From contig NZ_MUYM01000006.1 in the NCBI RefSeq assembly GCF_002150765.1, positions 15,430 to 79,429 of the forward strand: a DNA stretch of 64,000 bases, written 5' to 3'. The DNA is from Lentzea kentuckyensis. Lineage in GTDB: Bacteria > Actinomycetota > Actinomycetes > Mycobacteriales > Pseudonocardiaceae. The translations under genes and the position numbers were made by a program. Below the pieces are notes generated by a model, which saw only the letters and a program-made list of their open reading frames with translations, did no database searches and had not been told where the DNA came from. Shown one piece after another: positions 42,691-50,962 of this stretch (its first letter is position 1; every line of letters begins with the position of its first letter).

Positions 42691-42894
42691 ATGGCCACCG
42701 GAACCGTCAAGTGGTTCAACGCTGAAAAGGGCTTCGGCTTCATCGAACAGGACGGCGGTGGCGCCGACGTCTTCGTGCACTACTCGAACATCGCCGCCCA
42801 GGGCTACCGCGAGCTCCAGGAAGGCCAGAAGGTCTCCTTCGAGGTCACGCAGGGACAGAAGGGCCCGCAGGCCGACAACGTCGTCCCTGCCTAG
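42691..42894 (+). CDS. Cold-shock protein (CspA family)
   Basis: 67 aa from ATG 42691, GGAG 5 nt upstream. Contains the RNP1-like KGFGFI and RNP2-like VFVHYS motifs within a standard single CSD ([15 protein letters not shown] start, then GPQADNVVP end). A single-stranded nucleic-acid chaperone for cold or general stress. It ends before a strong shared terminator. Confidence 0.95.
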   Translation: MATGTVKWFNAEKGFGFIEQDGGGADVFVHYSNIAAQGYRELQEGQKVSFEVTQGQKGPQADNVVPA

Positions 42895-42940
42895 TCCGTG
42901 TTCAGCCGCTGGTAGACCAGCGGCGTGCACGCACGAACAC

Positions 42941-42976
42941 CAAAGCCCGCCGGTTGAGTCCAACCGGCGGGCTTTG
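42941..42976. terminator. Strong bidirectional terminator
   Basis: A perfect 16-bp stem (42941-42956 with 42961-42976), 4-nt loop, with A-run and T-run flanks (CAAAG/CTTTG). It lies between the cold-shock gene (+) and the desaturase (-). Confidence 0.85.
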
Positions 42977-42981
42977 CTCGT

Positions 42982-44022
42982 TCACTGTGCCGGGTGGCGC
43001 AGCGGTGACCCGGCGTCGTGCAGGTGGCGCAGTACCTGGGCGTAGGAGTGGCGCAGGGTGGTTTTGCTGTACGGGATGCCGTGCCTGATGCAGAAGTTCT
43101 CGACGACGGGTTGTGCGCGCCGCAGGTTCGGGCGGGGCATGTGCGGGTAGAGGTGGTGCTCGATCTGGTGGTTGAGGCCGCCGAGCAGGGCGTCGACCCA
43201 TCGGCCGCCCGTGACGTTGCGGGAGGTGAGCACCTGTTTGTGGAGGTGGTCGAGGCGCTGGCCCTCGGTGATGATCGGCATTCCCTTGTGGTTCGGTGCG
43301 AACGAGCAGCCGAGGTAGACGCCCATGAGGCCTTGGTGCACGGCGATGAACACGATCGCCTTCGCCGGCGACAGCATGAGGAACACCGCCGTCAGGTAGG
43401 CGAGCATCGGCAGAATCTGGAGCGCGGCTTCGCGCCACGGGTTGCGCAGTTCGTTGCGGCACAACGCGACGAGGCCGGAGACGCGTAGCACGGCGGCTTC
43501 CGCGAGCAGCAGCGGGAAGAACAGGAACGCCTGGTGCTTGGTGATCCAGCTGTACAGGCCGCGTTTCTGGGCGGCCTGTGCCCGGCTGAACGCCAGGGCG
43601 TGGATCTCGATGTCCGGGTCGTGGTCCTCGTGGTTGGGGTTGGCGTGGTGGCGGTTGTGCTTGGCCACCCACCACTGGTAGCTGATGCCGGTGAGGCCGC
43701 CGTGCAGATGTCCGACGACGTCGTTGTTGCGATGACCGCGGAAGATCTGCCGATGCCCCGCGTCGTGCCCGATGAACGCCAGCTGTGTTGAGGCCACGGC
43801 CAGAACGGCTGCCGTGAGCAGTTGCCACCAGGAGTCACCCAGCAGCGCGAACGTCACGGCGATCGCGCCGAGCAGCAGCGCGTTGACCGCCATCCGCAGC
43901 ACGTAGTAGCCGCGCCGCCGATCCAGCAGGCCGGCGGCCTTGAGTTCCTTGGTGAGGCGGGCGAAGTCGCTGCCGCGAGGGCGGTCAGCCGTGTCTGTCG
44001 GGGCGACGTGGGTTGAGGTCAT
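42982..44022 (-). CDS. Membrane fatty-acid desaturase (acyl-lipid type)
   Basis: 346 aa from ATG 44022 with CGGAG 7 nt upstream; a longer frame starts 48 bp earlier. Three histidine boxes are present: HDAGH, HNRHHANPNHEDHD and QIEHH, the last in the form of front-end/linoleoyl-CoA desaturases. Four hydrophobic segments place it in the membrane. Likely desaturates membrane acyl chains, helping cold adaptation alongside the adjacent cold-shock gene. Confidence 0.88.
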   Translation of the reverse strand: MTSTHVAPTDTADRPRGSDFARLTKELKAAGLLDRRRGYYVLRMAVNALLLGAIAVTFALLGDSWWQLLTAAVLAVASTQLAFIGHDAGHRQIFRGHRNNDVVGHLHGGLTGISYQWWVAKHNRHHANPNHEDHDPDIEIHALAFSRAQAAQKRGLYSWITKHQAFLFFPLLLAEAAVLRVSGLVALCRNELRNPWREAALQILPMLAYLTAVFLMLSPAKAIVFIAVHQGLMGVYLGCSFAPNHKGMPIITEGQRLDHLHKQVLTSRNVTGGRWVDALLGGLNHQIEHHLYPHMPRPNLRRAQPVVENFCIRHGIPYSKTTLRHSYAQVLRHLHDAGSPLRHPAQ

Positions 44023-44066
44023 GTATTTACTCCGGGTAGATGGCTGGGTGGAGCCGTTGTGGGGGT

Positions 44067-45236
44067 TCACTTCTCGGCTTCGGTGTCCAGGCCGGGTTCG
44101 TCCGGCCCGGACTCCTCGGGTTGGCTGGTGTGCACGTCGGCGGGTGACACGTGTTCGTCCGCTTCGCTGCGCAGGGAGCGGATCGCGGAGTTGAGCACCG
44201 CCAGCAGGGGAACGGCGAGCAGTGCGCCCGCGATGCCTGCCACGAGCAGGCCTGCCGCGATGGCCAGCACCACCGCGAGCGGGTGCAGCTTCACCGCGCG
44301 TCCGAGCAGGAACGGTTGCAGGATGTGGCTTTCCAGCTGGTTCACCGCGATGACGATGATCAGGACGATCACCGCGGCCAGGGGACCGTTCGCGACGAGC
44401 GCGATGAGGACGGCGACGGCGCCGGCCACCACCGCGCCGAAGATCGGGACGAACGCGCAGATGAACACCAGCGCCGCCAACGGAACCGCCAGCGGCACGC
44501 GCAGCACGGCCAGTCCGATGCCGATGCCGATCGCGTCCACCACCGCGACCGCTCCGGTGGCGCGGACGTAGCTGACCAGTGCGGCGAGGCTGCGCCGGCC
44601 TGCCACGTCGATCCGCCTGCGGGGTCCGTCGGGAACGACACGGATGAGGAACTGCCAGATCCGGGGTCCGTCGTAGAGGAGGAACGCGAGCGCGAACAGC
44701 ACCAGCAGCATCTCGGCGAAGGTCTCGCCGACTGTCGCCGCGGTGGTGATGGCGCCCGTCGTGATGCCGGACTGGTTGTCCTGCAACGTCTTCACGATCC
44801 GGTCGGCGAAGTCGCGCAGCTGCGTGTCGCTCAGCTGCAGCGGGCCGTCGACCAGCCAGCCGGAGATCGAGTCGATGCTGCGGGCCAGTTGCGCGGCCAG
44901 GTCCGGCAGGCCGTTGACGAAGGTCACCACGACGAACGTCAGCATTCCACCGAGCAGGAGCAGTCCGCCGACCAGTACCAGTGCCGTGGCGAGACCCCTG
45001 GGAACACGGTGCGCCATCAGGAAATCGACGGCCGGTGCGAGCAAGGCGGCCAGCAGCAGCGCGATCGCGAGCGGCACGGCGAGCGCCGCCAGCCTGCTGA
45101 AGATGACACCGACGACGTAGAGCGCCGCGACCACGACGAGAAAGCGCCAGCTCAACGCCGCGCTGACCCGCAGCACAGCGGGAATCGGGTCCCGCGTGCG
45201 CGGCACGTCACCGCGGTCGGTGGTCACCACGTCCAC
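44067..45236 (-). CDS. AI-2E family transporter (UPF0118)
   Basis: 389 aa, GTG start. About eight membrane segments with the family's typical loop (VAGRRSLAALVSYVRATGAV, then LAALVFICAFVPIFGA) and VNQLESHILQPFLLGRAVKLHP. The C-terminal tail is acidic (SEADEHVSPADVHTSQPEES). Members export signalling molecules or act as ion antiporters; the substrate is unknown here. Copy C of the conserved upstream element lies about 180 bp ahead of its start. Confidence 0.88.
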   Translation of the reverse strand: MDVVTTDRGDVPRTRDPIPAVLRVSAALSWRFLVVVAALYVVGVIFSRLAALAVPLAIALLLAALLAPAVDFLMAHRVPRGLATALVLVGGLLLLGGMLTFVVVTFVNGLPDLAAQLARSIDSISGWLVDGPLQLSDTQLRDFADRIVKTLQDNQSGITTGAITTAATVGETFAEMLLVLFALAFLLYDGPRIWQFLIRVVPDGPRRRIDVAGRRSLAALVSYVRATGAVAVVDAIGIGIGLAVLRVPLAVPLAALVFICAFVPIFGAVVAGAVAVLIALVANGPLAAVIVLIIVIAVNQLESHILQPFLLGRAVKLHPLAVVLAIAAGLLVAGIAGALLAVPLLAVLNSAIRSLRSEADEHVSPADVHTSQPEESGPDEPGLDTEAEK

Positions 45237-45415
45237 ACCTCCAGTGTCGATCTCCGACGCCGGGGTCTGGGATCATCGATGAGTTGGCAGGCGTCCGCCT
45301 GCGTCTGCTCGGAGTTCCCTGCCACGCCGGTCACAAACCCGGCTGGGCAGCAGGCGATCGCGAACCACTCAGGGTCGTGGCTGTTTTCTGACGTCGACGC
45401 GCGGTGGGGCCGTGG

Positions 45416-45482
45416 TTTGGTGAGTACAGCCTGAGCTTGACCGCTGAGGCGCGAGAGTTTCTCGACAAAATCAACCCTACGC
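45416..45482 (-). promoter_or_regulatory. Conserved ~65-bp upstream element, copy C
   Basis: In the direction of the AI-2E gene: GTAGGGTTGATTTTGTCGAG, then CTCTCGCGCC, GCGGTCAAGCTCA and GTACTCACC. Less well conserved than copies A and B at its end. Confidence 0.5.
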
Positions 45483-45710
45483 CGTTCCGCGCCTGATCGG
45501 CTGAAATATCACGCGTTGTTTGTATCGGGACATCGTCGCCGGATTCTCATGTGAATTTCAGGTGATGTGCACGCAGGTGACATAGAGTATGTGAAAGAGA
45601 TTTTTTCGACGTTTTCAGGTTTGCGGCTCAGACCAGCTTCCCGCCCGCAGGGCAGGCGGTTCGCCTTGGCCATGAGGAGAGATTTCAGTGAGCACCGTCA
45701 GCGACAACGC

Positions 45711-46094
45711 ATGAACGCTACTCCCGAAGATGCTTCAGTGATCGCACAGCGCCTGCACCTCGCCAGCGGCTTCCACTCCTCCGAACGCGAGTGGGTCGTG
45801 GATCGCCTGGCCGCGCTCGGTTCCCGTCTGCGGTCGTACCGCGACGACGAGATCGAACTGGAGATCAGCCTCAAGGATCGCAAGGGCGCCGAGCAGCGCG
45901 TCATGCTGCAGTGCTGGATCAACCACGGCCACCGGCTGCACCTCGTCGCCACCTCGGCCGAGCGGGAGCTTCCCGCGGCGCTCAACGAGGTCCGCGACGA
46001 GCTGATCCGTCAGGTCGGCGAGACCAAGACCCGCACCGAGCCGCGCAGCAACCGCGCGCTGCGGTCCGTCCCGACACTGCCCGAACTCGGCTAG
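45711..46094 (+). CDS. HPF/RaiA-like ribosome-associated protein (copy 2)
   Basis: 127 aa from ATG 45711. It matches copy 1 (38668-39051) over its length. It lacks its own ribosome site; instead GAGGAGAG at 45674-45681 precedes a GTG (45688) that opens an 8-codon frame whose stop overlaps this ATG (ATGA), suggesting translational coupling from a leader peptide. An in-frame ATG at 45672 would be the alternative start. Likely a ribosome hibernation-type stress protein. Confidence 0.65.
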   Translation: MNATPEDASVIAQRLHLASGFHSSEREWVVDRLAALGSRLRSYRDDEIELEISLKDRKGAEQRVMLQCWINHGHRLHLVATSAERELPAALNEVRDELIRQVGETKTRTEPRSNRALRSVPTLPELG

Positions 46095-46642
46095 CGGCAC
46101 AGGCGCCGCTCGGTCCGGCGGCTCGTGCTCGGCGGCGCGGCTTCGCCCGCCGGGTGCCCTCCGCTAATGCTCCACAATGGACGGAAAGAAGAAGGCGGCA
46201 TGCCGTCAGGTCGCGTCGTTGTGATCACGGCCCGGGGGAGCTGTGTGGCACGTCGTAGCACCGGCGGTCAAGCTGATGCCGCCTTGGGCGCACCACGGGA
46301 CCCGGCTGGGTTCAGCTGGAGGCGGGAGCGCCGAGATGATCGCGGATCTGCTCTGCGCCACTGCGGCGTTGACCGTGCAACACGGTCTGAGGTTGCCGCT
46401 GAAGCCGGATGCGATGTCCGACAGGCACTTCGCCGGCAGCTGGCGACCACTGTCGACCGACCCGGCCATCGATGTCCCCGCGCTCGTCATTCCGGCCAAG
46501 CGGCCCTGGTGACACCGGAGTCGCGCTCAAGACTGGCTTCCCGCCTGTAGGGACGTCGACGTCTGGCCAGCGCCTCACCGGTCCCGGTCGACTGGGCGCG
46601 GTCGCGCTGCCCAGGTGAATCCGCTTCGTCTCGGTTGGACGT
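46095..46642. other. Stretch without a recognised gene
   Basis: About 550 bp between the HPF-like gene and the TPR gene. Open frames of 60-140 codons exist in several phases but overlap each other and match nothing recognised. No clear promoter or terminator was assigned. Confidence 0.5.
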
Positions 46643-47497
46643 TCACTGTTCCGCGACGAGTTCGAACTCGGTGTCCAGCAGCTGTCGTGCGTCGAGGTCG
46701 CCCCACGAGGCGGCCTTTTCGAGGACGTCGGCGGCTTCGTTCTCGTCGCCCTGGTCGAGCAGGAACGCGCCGAGGTGATAGCCGGCGGCAGGCTCGCCGA
46801 GCTCCTCGGCCAGCCGGTACTCGCGTGCGGCGGCCACGAGGTCGTTCTGGTGGCGGTGCAGGAACTTGGCGTAGTCGATGTGCGCCTGCTGAGCGTCCAG
46901 GTCTATCGCCTCCCGCAGCAGCTGCTCGGCTTCATCCAGGCGTCCGAGTTCGGCATAGACCTCGGCGAGCGCGCAGTAGGTCGTCGGCCTGGCGGTGTCG
47001 ACGTGCCGCTCCGCCACGGCGAGCGCGGCGGCCACGTCGCGCCGGTCGTGCAGATGAGTACGGGCCAGATTCGCTGGTGCGAGCGTGTCGCCCAACTCAA
47101 CGGCACGCTCGAACATCTCCACCGCTTCGTCGAGGCGGTCCTGCTCGGCCAGGAACAACCCGAAGTTGTTCATCGCCTTGCTGTTGCCTTCGGCGACGGC
47201 CAGCAGGTATGCGGCCTCGGCGTCATCGCGCATGCCGAGATCGGCCAGCACATCGCCCAGCACATCGGCGAGATCGTCGCGTCCGGCGGCGACCAGAGGG
47301 CCGAGCAGCTCCTGCGCCTCGATCAGTCGGCCCCGTTCGAGGTAACCGCGAGCCAGGAGGCGGGCGGCTGCGGGTTCGCCCGCGGCGACAGCCTGTTCGA
47401 GCACTTCGATCGCGCGGTCGTGCGACACCTGTTCGGCGCGGTTGTCGAGCAACTCAGAGCCATGACAGCTCAACGGACCTAAGACAGGCTCACTCAT
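46643..47497 (-). CDS. Tetratricopeptide/Sel1-like repeat protein
   Basis: 284 aa from ATG 47497. At least six helical repeats are visible, with A-x-x-Y/L-x-x-G spacing (for example AIEVLEQAVAAGEPAAARL, AMNNFGLFLAEQDRLDEAVE, TYCALAEVYAELGRLDEAEQ). Highly acidic, with no membrane segment. Such proteins mediate protein-protein contacts. No partner is visible from the sequence. Confidence 0.85.
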   Translation of the reverse strand: MSEPVLGPLSCHGSELLDNRAEQVSHDRAIEVLEQAVAAGEPAAARLLARGYLERGRLIEAQELLGPLVAAGRDDLADVLGDVLADLGMRDDAEAAYLLAVAEGNSKAMNNFGLFLAEQDRLDEAVEMFERAVELGDTLAPANLARTHLHDRRDVAAALAVAERHVDTARPTTYCALAEVYAELGRLDEAEQLLREAIDLDAQQAHIDYAKFLHRHQNDLVAAAREYRLAEELGEPAAGYHLGAFLLDQGDENEAADVLEKAASWGDLDARQLLDTEFELVAEQ

Positions 47498-47689
47498 CAG
47501 GTCACCCACAATCTGCACGAAGGCTAGCCCACGTGCAGACGGTTCCTCGACCACACGGTGCGGGCCGCCGGGGGTGGACCCGCACCGTGCTACCGGACCC
47601 GCGCGGCCGCTGGCTGCTCAACGACATCGCTCAGCCTGCCAGACCATTCGCGCGATCCTGGTACGTGGGCCGAAGAAGCAAACCAGGAG

Positions 47690-47888
47690 GGCTTACCGCT
47701 CCGTGGCGGGTGAAGTGCGGATATTGCAAACGCCGGATGGAGGAACGCCGCGCGGTCCTCGGACCCCAGCCACGTCGGTGCCAAACAGCGGCTGGCCGAT
47801 GCCGAAGCGATGTCGCGCCGATTCCAGGACGCGATCGCGGCCGGTGTAGATCCGCTGGCTCTGGTCGATGCGGTCAACGAAGCACAAG
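47690..47888 (+). pseudogene. Serine recombinase C-terminal remnant
   Basis: A zinc-ribbon-like VKCGYCKRRMEER in one frame is followed in a second frame by AKQRLADAEAMSRRFQDAIA and GVDPLALVDAVNEAQ. This order is typical of the C-terminal end of actinobacterial large serine recombinases. Two frames and missing catalytic domain show it is dead; it marks a past integration. Confidence 0.55.
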
Positions 47889-47889
47889 G

Positions 47890-47979
47890 GACGCCGCCGA
47901 CGTCGCCGTGGTCACCACGTACGGTGGTCCGGCGCTGGAGTCGACGGTGGTTCACGCCGAGGACCTCGCTCCGGCGTGA
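47890..47979 (+). pseudogene. Transglutaminase-like gene, 3' fragment
   Basis: Thirty codons (DAADVAVVTTYGGPALEST, then VVHAED) match the C-terminus of the protein at 41679-42506 (DAADVAMATTFGGPWLESM, VVHAEE). It directly follows the recombinase remnant. Confidence 0.7.
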
Positions 47980-47996
47980 CGGTGAGCTTGCGGGCT

Positions 47997-48731
47997 TCAC
48001 GGCGTGGCGGCCTTCAACGCCGTCATGTCGATCGCGCCGGCGATGACGTCCTCCGCCACGCCGCTCAGATGCAGGTGGTGATGTCTCGAGTACTGCCGCA
48101 GGATGTGGAAGGCCACACTCACGCTGATCCGCAGCCGCTCGGCCAGCACGCCCTTCGCCTGTTCGATGAGCACCCTGCTCTGCAACGCGTTCTGCAACTG
48201 CCCGGCGAGCAGCTCCCGGTGGCTGATGACCTGGGCCTGGAGCAGGCCGATGGTGGCGACGTCCGCCATGGCGCGCGCCACCCTGAGTCGCGTCTCGCTG
48301 AGCGCGCTTTCGTTGACGGTGAACAGGTTCAGCGCGCCGACGGTCTGCTCGCGCAGCCGCATCGGGAGGGCGTGCACCGCGCCGAACCCGGCGGTCACCG
48401 CCACGGAGGAGAACTCCGGCCATCGTTGCGGCGGCTCGGTGAAGCCGGTGATCGTCACCGGCTCGCTGGTGAGGTAGCACTCCATGCAGGGACCCCGCTG
48501 GTGCTGGAGCTCGAAGAGCTCGAGCACCCTGGCGCGGTCGCTGGAGGCCCCGACCACCTGCAGCTCACCGCGGTGGTCTGCCAGCAGGATCCCGGCGGCG
48601 TCCACCCCCAGGGTGGTGACGCAGCGGTTGGCCAGGAGATGCATGAAGTCGATCGGGTCGAAGTCGGCGACCAGGGTGTCGGCCAGCTCGACGAACGTTT
48701 CCGCCAGGTTCTCCACGGACATGACTGTCAC
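47997..48731 (-). CDS. GAF-ANTAR transcription antitermination regulator (1)
   Basis: 244 aa from GTG 48731 (GTGA overlap) or ATG 48722. A GAF domain (about 20-150) with RGPCMECYLTSEPV is followed by an ANTAR domain (about 165-225): LQNALQSRVLIEQAKGVLAERLRISVSVAF, typical RNA-binding three-helix motif. It likely binds dual hexaloop RNA and controls antitermination in response to an input sensed by GAF. Third gene of a three-gene leftward operon. Confidence 0.88.
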   Translation of the reverse strand: MTVMSVENLAETFVELADTLVADFDPIDFMHLLANRCVTTLGVDAAGILLADHRGELQVVGASSDRARVLELFELQHQRGPCMECYLTSEPVTITGFTEPPQRWPEFSSVAVTAGFGAVHALPMRLREQTVGALNLFTVNESALSETRLRVARAMADVATIGLLQAQVISHRELLAGQLQNALQSRVLIEQAKGVLAERLRISVSVAFHILRQYSRHHHLHLSGVAEDVIAGAIDMTALKAATP

Positions 48732-49456
48732 CTCTGTTGTTCGGTCGCCGGACCCAGGCGCAGACGCCCGGTGATGATGTCGCGCGCGACCTCGACCACC
48801 GGCTTGTCGCGGACGAACGCGTGCGCGCGCAGTCGCACCAGTGCTTCGTCCAGGCCCACCCCGATCTGGACGGAGGCCATCCCGGTGGCCTGATGCACCT
48901 CGGCTCGGCTGAGCGGCATTCCGTCGAGTGCGGGAACCTCGGCGTCGAGATGAACGCGAGTCAATTCGTCCAGCACCATCGCCATGATGATGTCGGTGAC
49001 GACATATCCGTCAGCCATCTGCTCCGGCGTCAACGGCCCAGGACTCGTTCTGTGCAACACGAGCGCCCCCAGCCGGATGGCGCCACTGCGCAACGGGAAC
49101 GCGAACATCGCTCGCGCCCCGGTGGCGTCGGCGGACGGTGTGAACAGCGGCCACCGCTGGTCGTTCTCCCATGAGTCCAGAACACCCGCCAGGACGGGAA
49201 CGCCGGCGCGCAGGCAGTCCTCGGACGGCCCTTCGCCGAGCGTGAACCGCATGTTCTCGAGGAGGGTGCCGATCTCGTTCGTGGAGTACCGCGACTCACC
49301 CCGGCCCGTGCCGTTCGTCAGGGTCAGCTGAGCGCCGGTCACCCCGATCAGCGCTACGCACGCCTCGCACGACGCTTCGCTGGACGGCGTGACGCCGCGG
49401 AGGGCCGCCTCGTCGGCGAGATGGGTCAGCACCCTCGCCAGCCGGTCACCGATCAT
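48728..49456 (-). CDS. GAF-ANTAR-type regulator (2)
   Basis: 242 aa from ATG 49456, overlapping the upstream small gene (ATGA). The GAF domain carries FTLGEGPSEDCLRAGVPV. The C-terminal helical part (EVHQATGMASVQIGVGLDEALVRLRAHAF) matches an ANTAR domain with Q/A in the usual position, as in many actinomycete pairs. It overlaps the next regulator by 4 bp, so the two probably work together. Confidence 0.85.
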   Translation of the reverse strand: MIGDRLARVLTHLADEAALRGVTPSSEASCEACVALIGVTGAQLTLTNGTGRGESRYSTNEIGTLLENMRFTLGEGPSEDCLRAGVPVLAGVLDSWENDQRWPLFTPSADATGARAMFAFPLRSGAIRLGALVLHRTSPGPLTPEQMADGYVVTDIIMAMVLDELTRVHLDAEVPALDGMPLSRAEVHQATGMASVQIGVGLDEALVRLRAHAFVRDKPVVEVARDIITGRLRLGPATEQQR

Positions 49457-49767
49457 GGCGCTCCGGCGTTGATCTGCTCGGCGAGGTCGAACGCACCGGT
49501 GTGGGTGCCGTGCCGGCGTGCTTGTGCGGCGAGCGGGCGGAAGCGGTCGCGCGTGCGGGCCGAGCCGACGCCGCCGCCGGCAGACTCCGGGGCTCGCAGC
49601 CCGGCGCCGACGCCGATCTCGACGTCTCCTTCGATCAGGTGGTCGGTGGCCAGCAGCACCAGGCTGAGAATTCGGCTGCGAATCAGGTCCTCGCCGTGGC
49701 GGTAGTCCATCTCGCGCAGTGTCCGGGTTTCCTGCTCCAGGCGCCTGACGTCGGACAGATCGATCAT
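49453..49767 (-). CDS. Hypothetical protein, TPR-regulator-like
   Basis: 104 aa from ATG 49767. RRLEQETRTLREMDYRHGED resembles the LRxLDYxxGGG segment in the C-terminal part of actinomycete tetratricopeptide regulators, but no DNA-binding domain is present and the rest is unlike them. It is the first gene of the operon with two GAF-ANTAR proteins (ATGA overlap), so a signalling role is possible. Confidence 0.5.
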   Translation of the reverse strand: MIDLSDVRRLEQETRTLREMDYRHGEDLIRSRILSLVLLATDHLIEGDVEIGVGAGLRAPESAGGGVGSARTRDRFRPLAAQARRHGTHTGAFDLAEQINAGAP

Positions 49768-49863
49768 GGCGGGCAACACTCCAGACCAGGGGTGTTGAAG
49801 TGGCACCGCCGGGGGCCGGGGCGGTCGAGATGTCACCTGGCCGGACCAGGCGCGTGATCGATC

Positions 49864-50844
49864 CTAGAGCGATGCCTGCTCGGGGTCCGCCGCCGTTCGG
49901 TTGGATCCGGACGGCTTGAGCTTGCGCGCCAGCCGTTCCGGCGTCGGCCAGCGGACGGCCGTCGCCCAGCCGAAGATCTCGAACACCCGGATCAGCCGTG
50001 CGGAGATGTCGATCTGACCGCGCCGGACGCCGTGCCGGGCGCAGGTCGGGTCGGCGTGGTGGGAGTTGTGCCAGGACTCGCCCATCGACAGGATCGCGAG
50101 CGGCCAGAAGTTCGCGGACTTGTCGCGTGCCTCGAACGGCCGGTCGCCGATCATGTGGCAGATGGAGTTGACCGACCACGTGATGTGGTGCAGCACGGCC
50201 ACCCGCACCAGACTCGCCCAGAAGAACGAGGTGAGCGCACCCCACCAGCTCCACGTGATCAGCCCGCCCGCCAGGGCGGGTGCGAGGAGCGTGACGGTGG
50301 TCAGCGCGGGGAACCAGCGGTTGACGCGCTGGATGTCGGGATCGGCGAGCAGGTCGGGCGCGAACCGCGCGGCGTTGGTCAGCTCGCGGCGGAACATCCA
50401 GCCCAGGTGGGCGTGCCAGAAACCCTTGGCCAGTGCGACGGCGGACGTGCCGAACAACCAGGGGGAGTGCGGATCGCCCTCGCGGTCGGCGAAGGCGTGG
50501 TGCCGGCGGTGGTCGGCGACCCAGCCGATGATCGGCCCCTGCATCGACATGCTGCCTGCCACCGCGAGCGCGATCCGCAGCGCCCGGTTGGCCTTGAACG
50601 CGCCGTGCGTGAAGTAGCGGTGGAAACCGATCGTCACGCCGAGACACGTGACGGTGTAGAAGAAGATGGCGAGACCGATGTCGGTCCAGCCGAGGCCCCA
50701 GCCCCACGCGAGCGGCACCGCGGCGGTCAACGCCAGCGCCGGAACCACCGTGAAGAGCTTGATGAGGAATCTTTCGAAGGGGGCGTTCTCACCCGCGAGC
50801 ATCGGCTGTGGTGCGGCCTGAACACGGGGCACTGTCGTGGTCAC
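49864..50844 (-). CDS. Delta-9-type acyl-CoA desaturase
   Basis: 326 aa from GTG 50844, which has CGGAGG 8 nt upstream; a TTG at 50904 would extend it by 20 residues. The three histidine boxes are HRYFTHGAF, HRRHHAFAD and HNSHHADPT, of the stearoyl-CoA desaturase/Ole1 family. Four to five membrane segments. It introduces a double bond in membrane acyl chains. Different subfamily from the desaturase at 42982. Confidence 0.9.
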   Translation of the reverse strand: MTTTVPRVQAAPQPMLAGENAPFERFLIKLFTVVPALALTAAVPLAWGWGLGWTDIGLAIFFYTVTCLGVTIGFHRYFTHGAFKANRALRIALAVAGSMSMQGPIIGWVADHRRHHAFADREGDPHSPWLFGTSAVALAKGFWHAHLGWMFRRELTNAARFAPDLLADPDIQRVNRWFPALTTVTLLAPALAGGLITWSWWGALTSFFWASLVRVAVLHHITWSVNSICHMIGDRPFEARDKSANFWPLAILSMGESWHNSHHADPTCARHGVRRGQIDISARLIRVFEIFGWATAVRWPTPERLARKLKPSGSNRTAADPEQASL

Positions 50845-50962
50845 GTCGCGAACCTCCGGGACGGCGTTCTCGTCTGCGTCGCCGAGGTCCAGGGCGATCC
50901 TCAAGTAAGTCAGTAGCGGGCTACCCGCCTCGCGGCGGTGACGAAACCTGGGACCGGCAACG

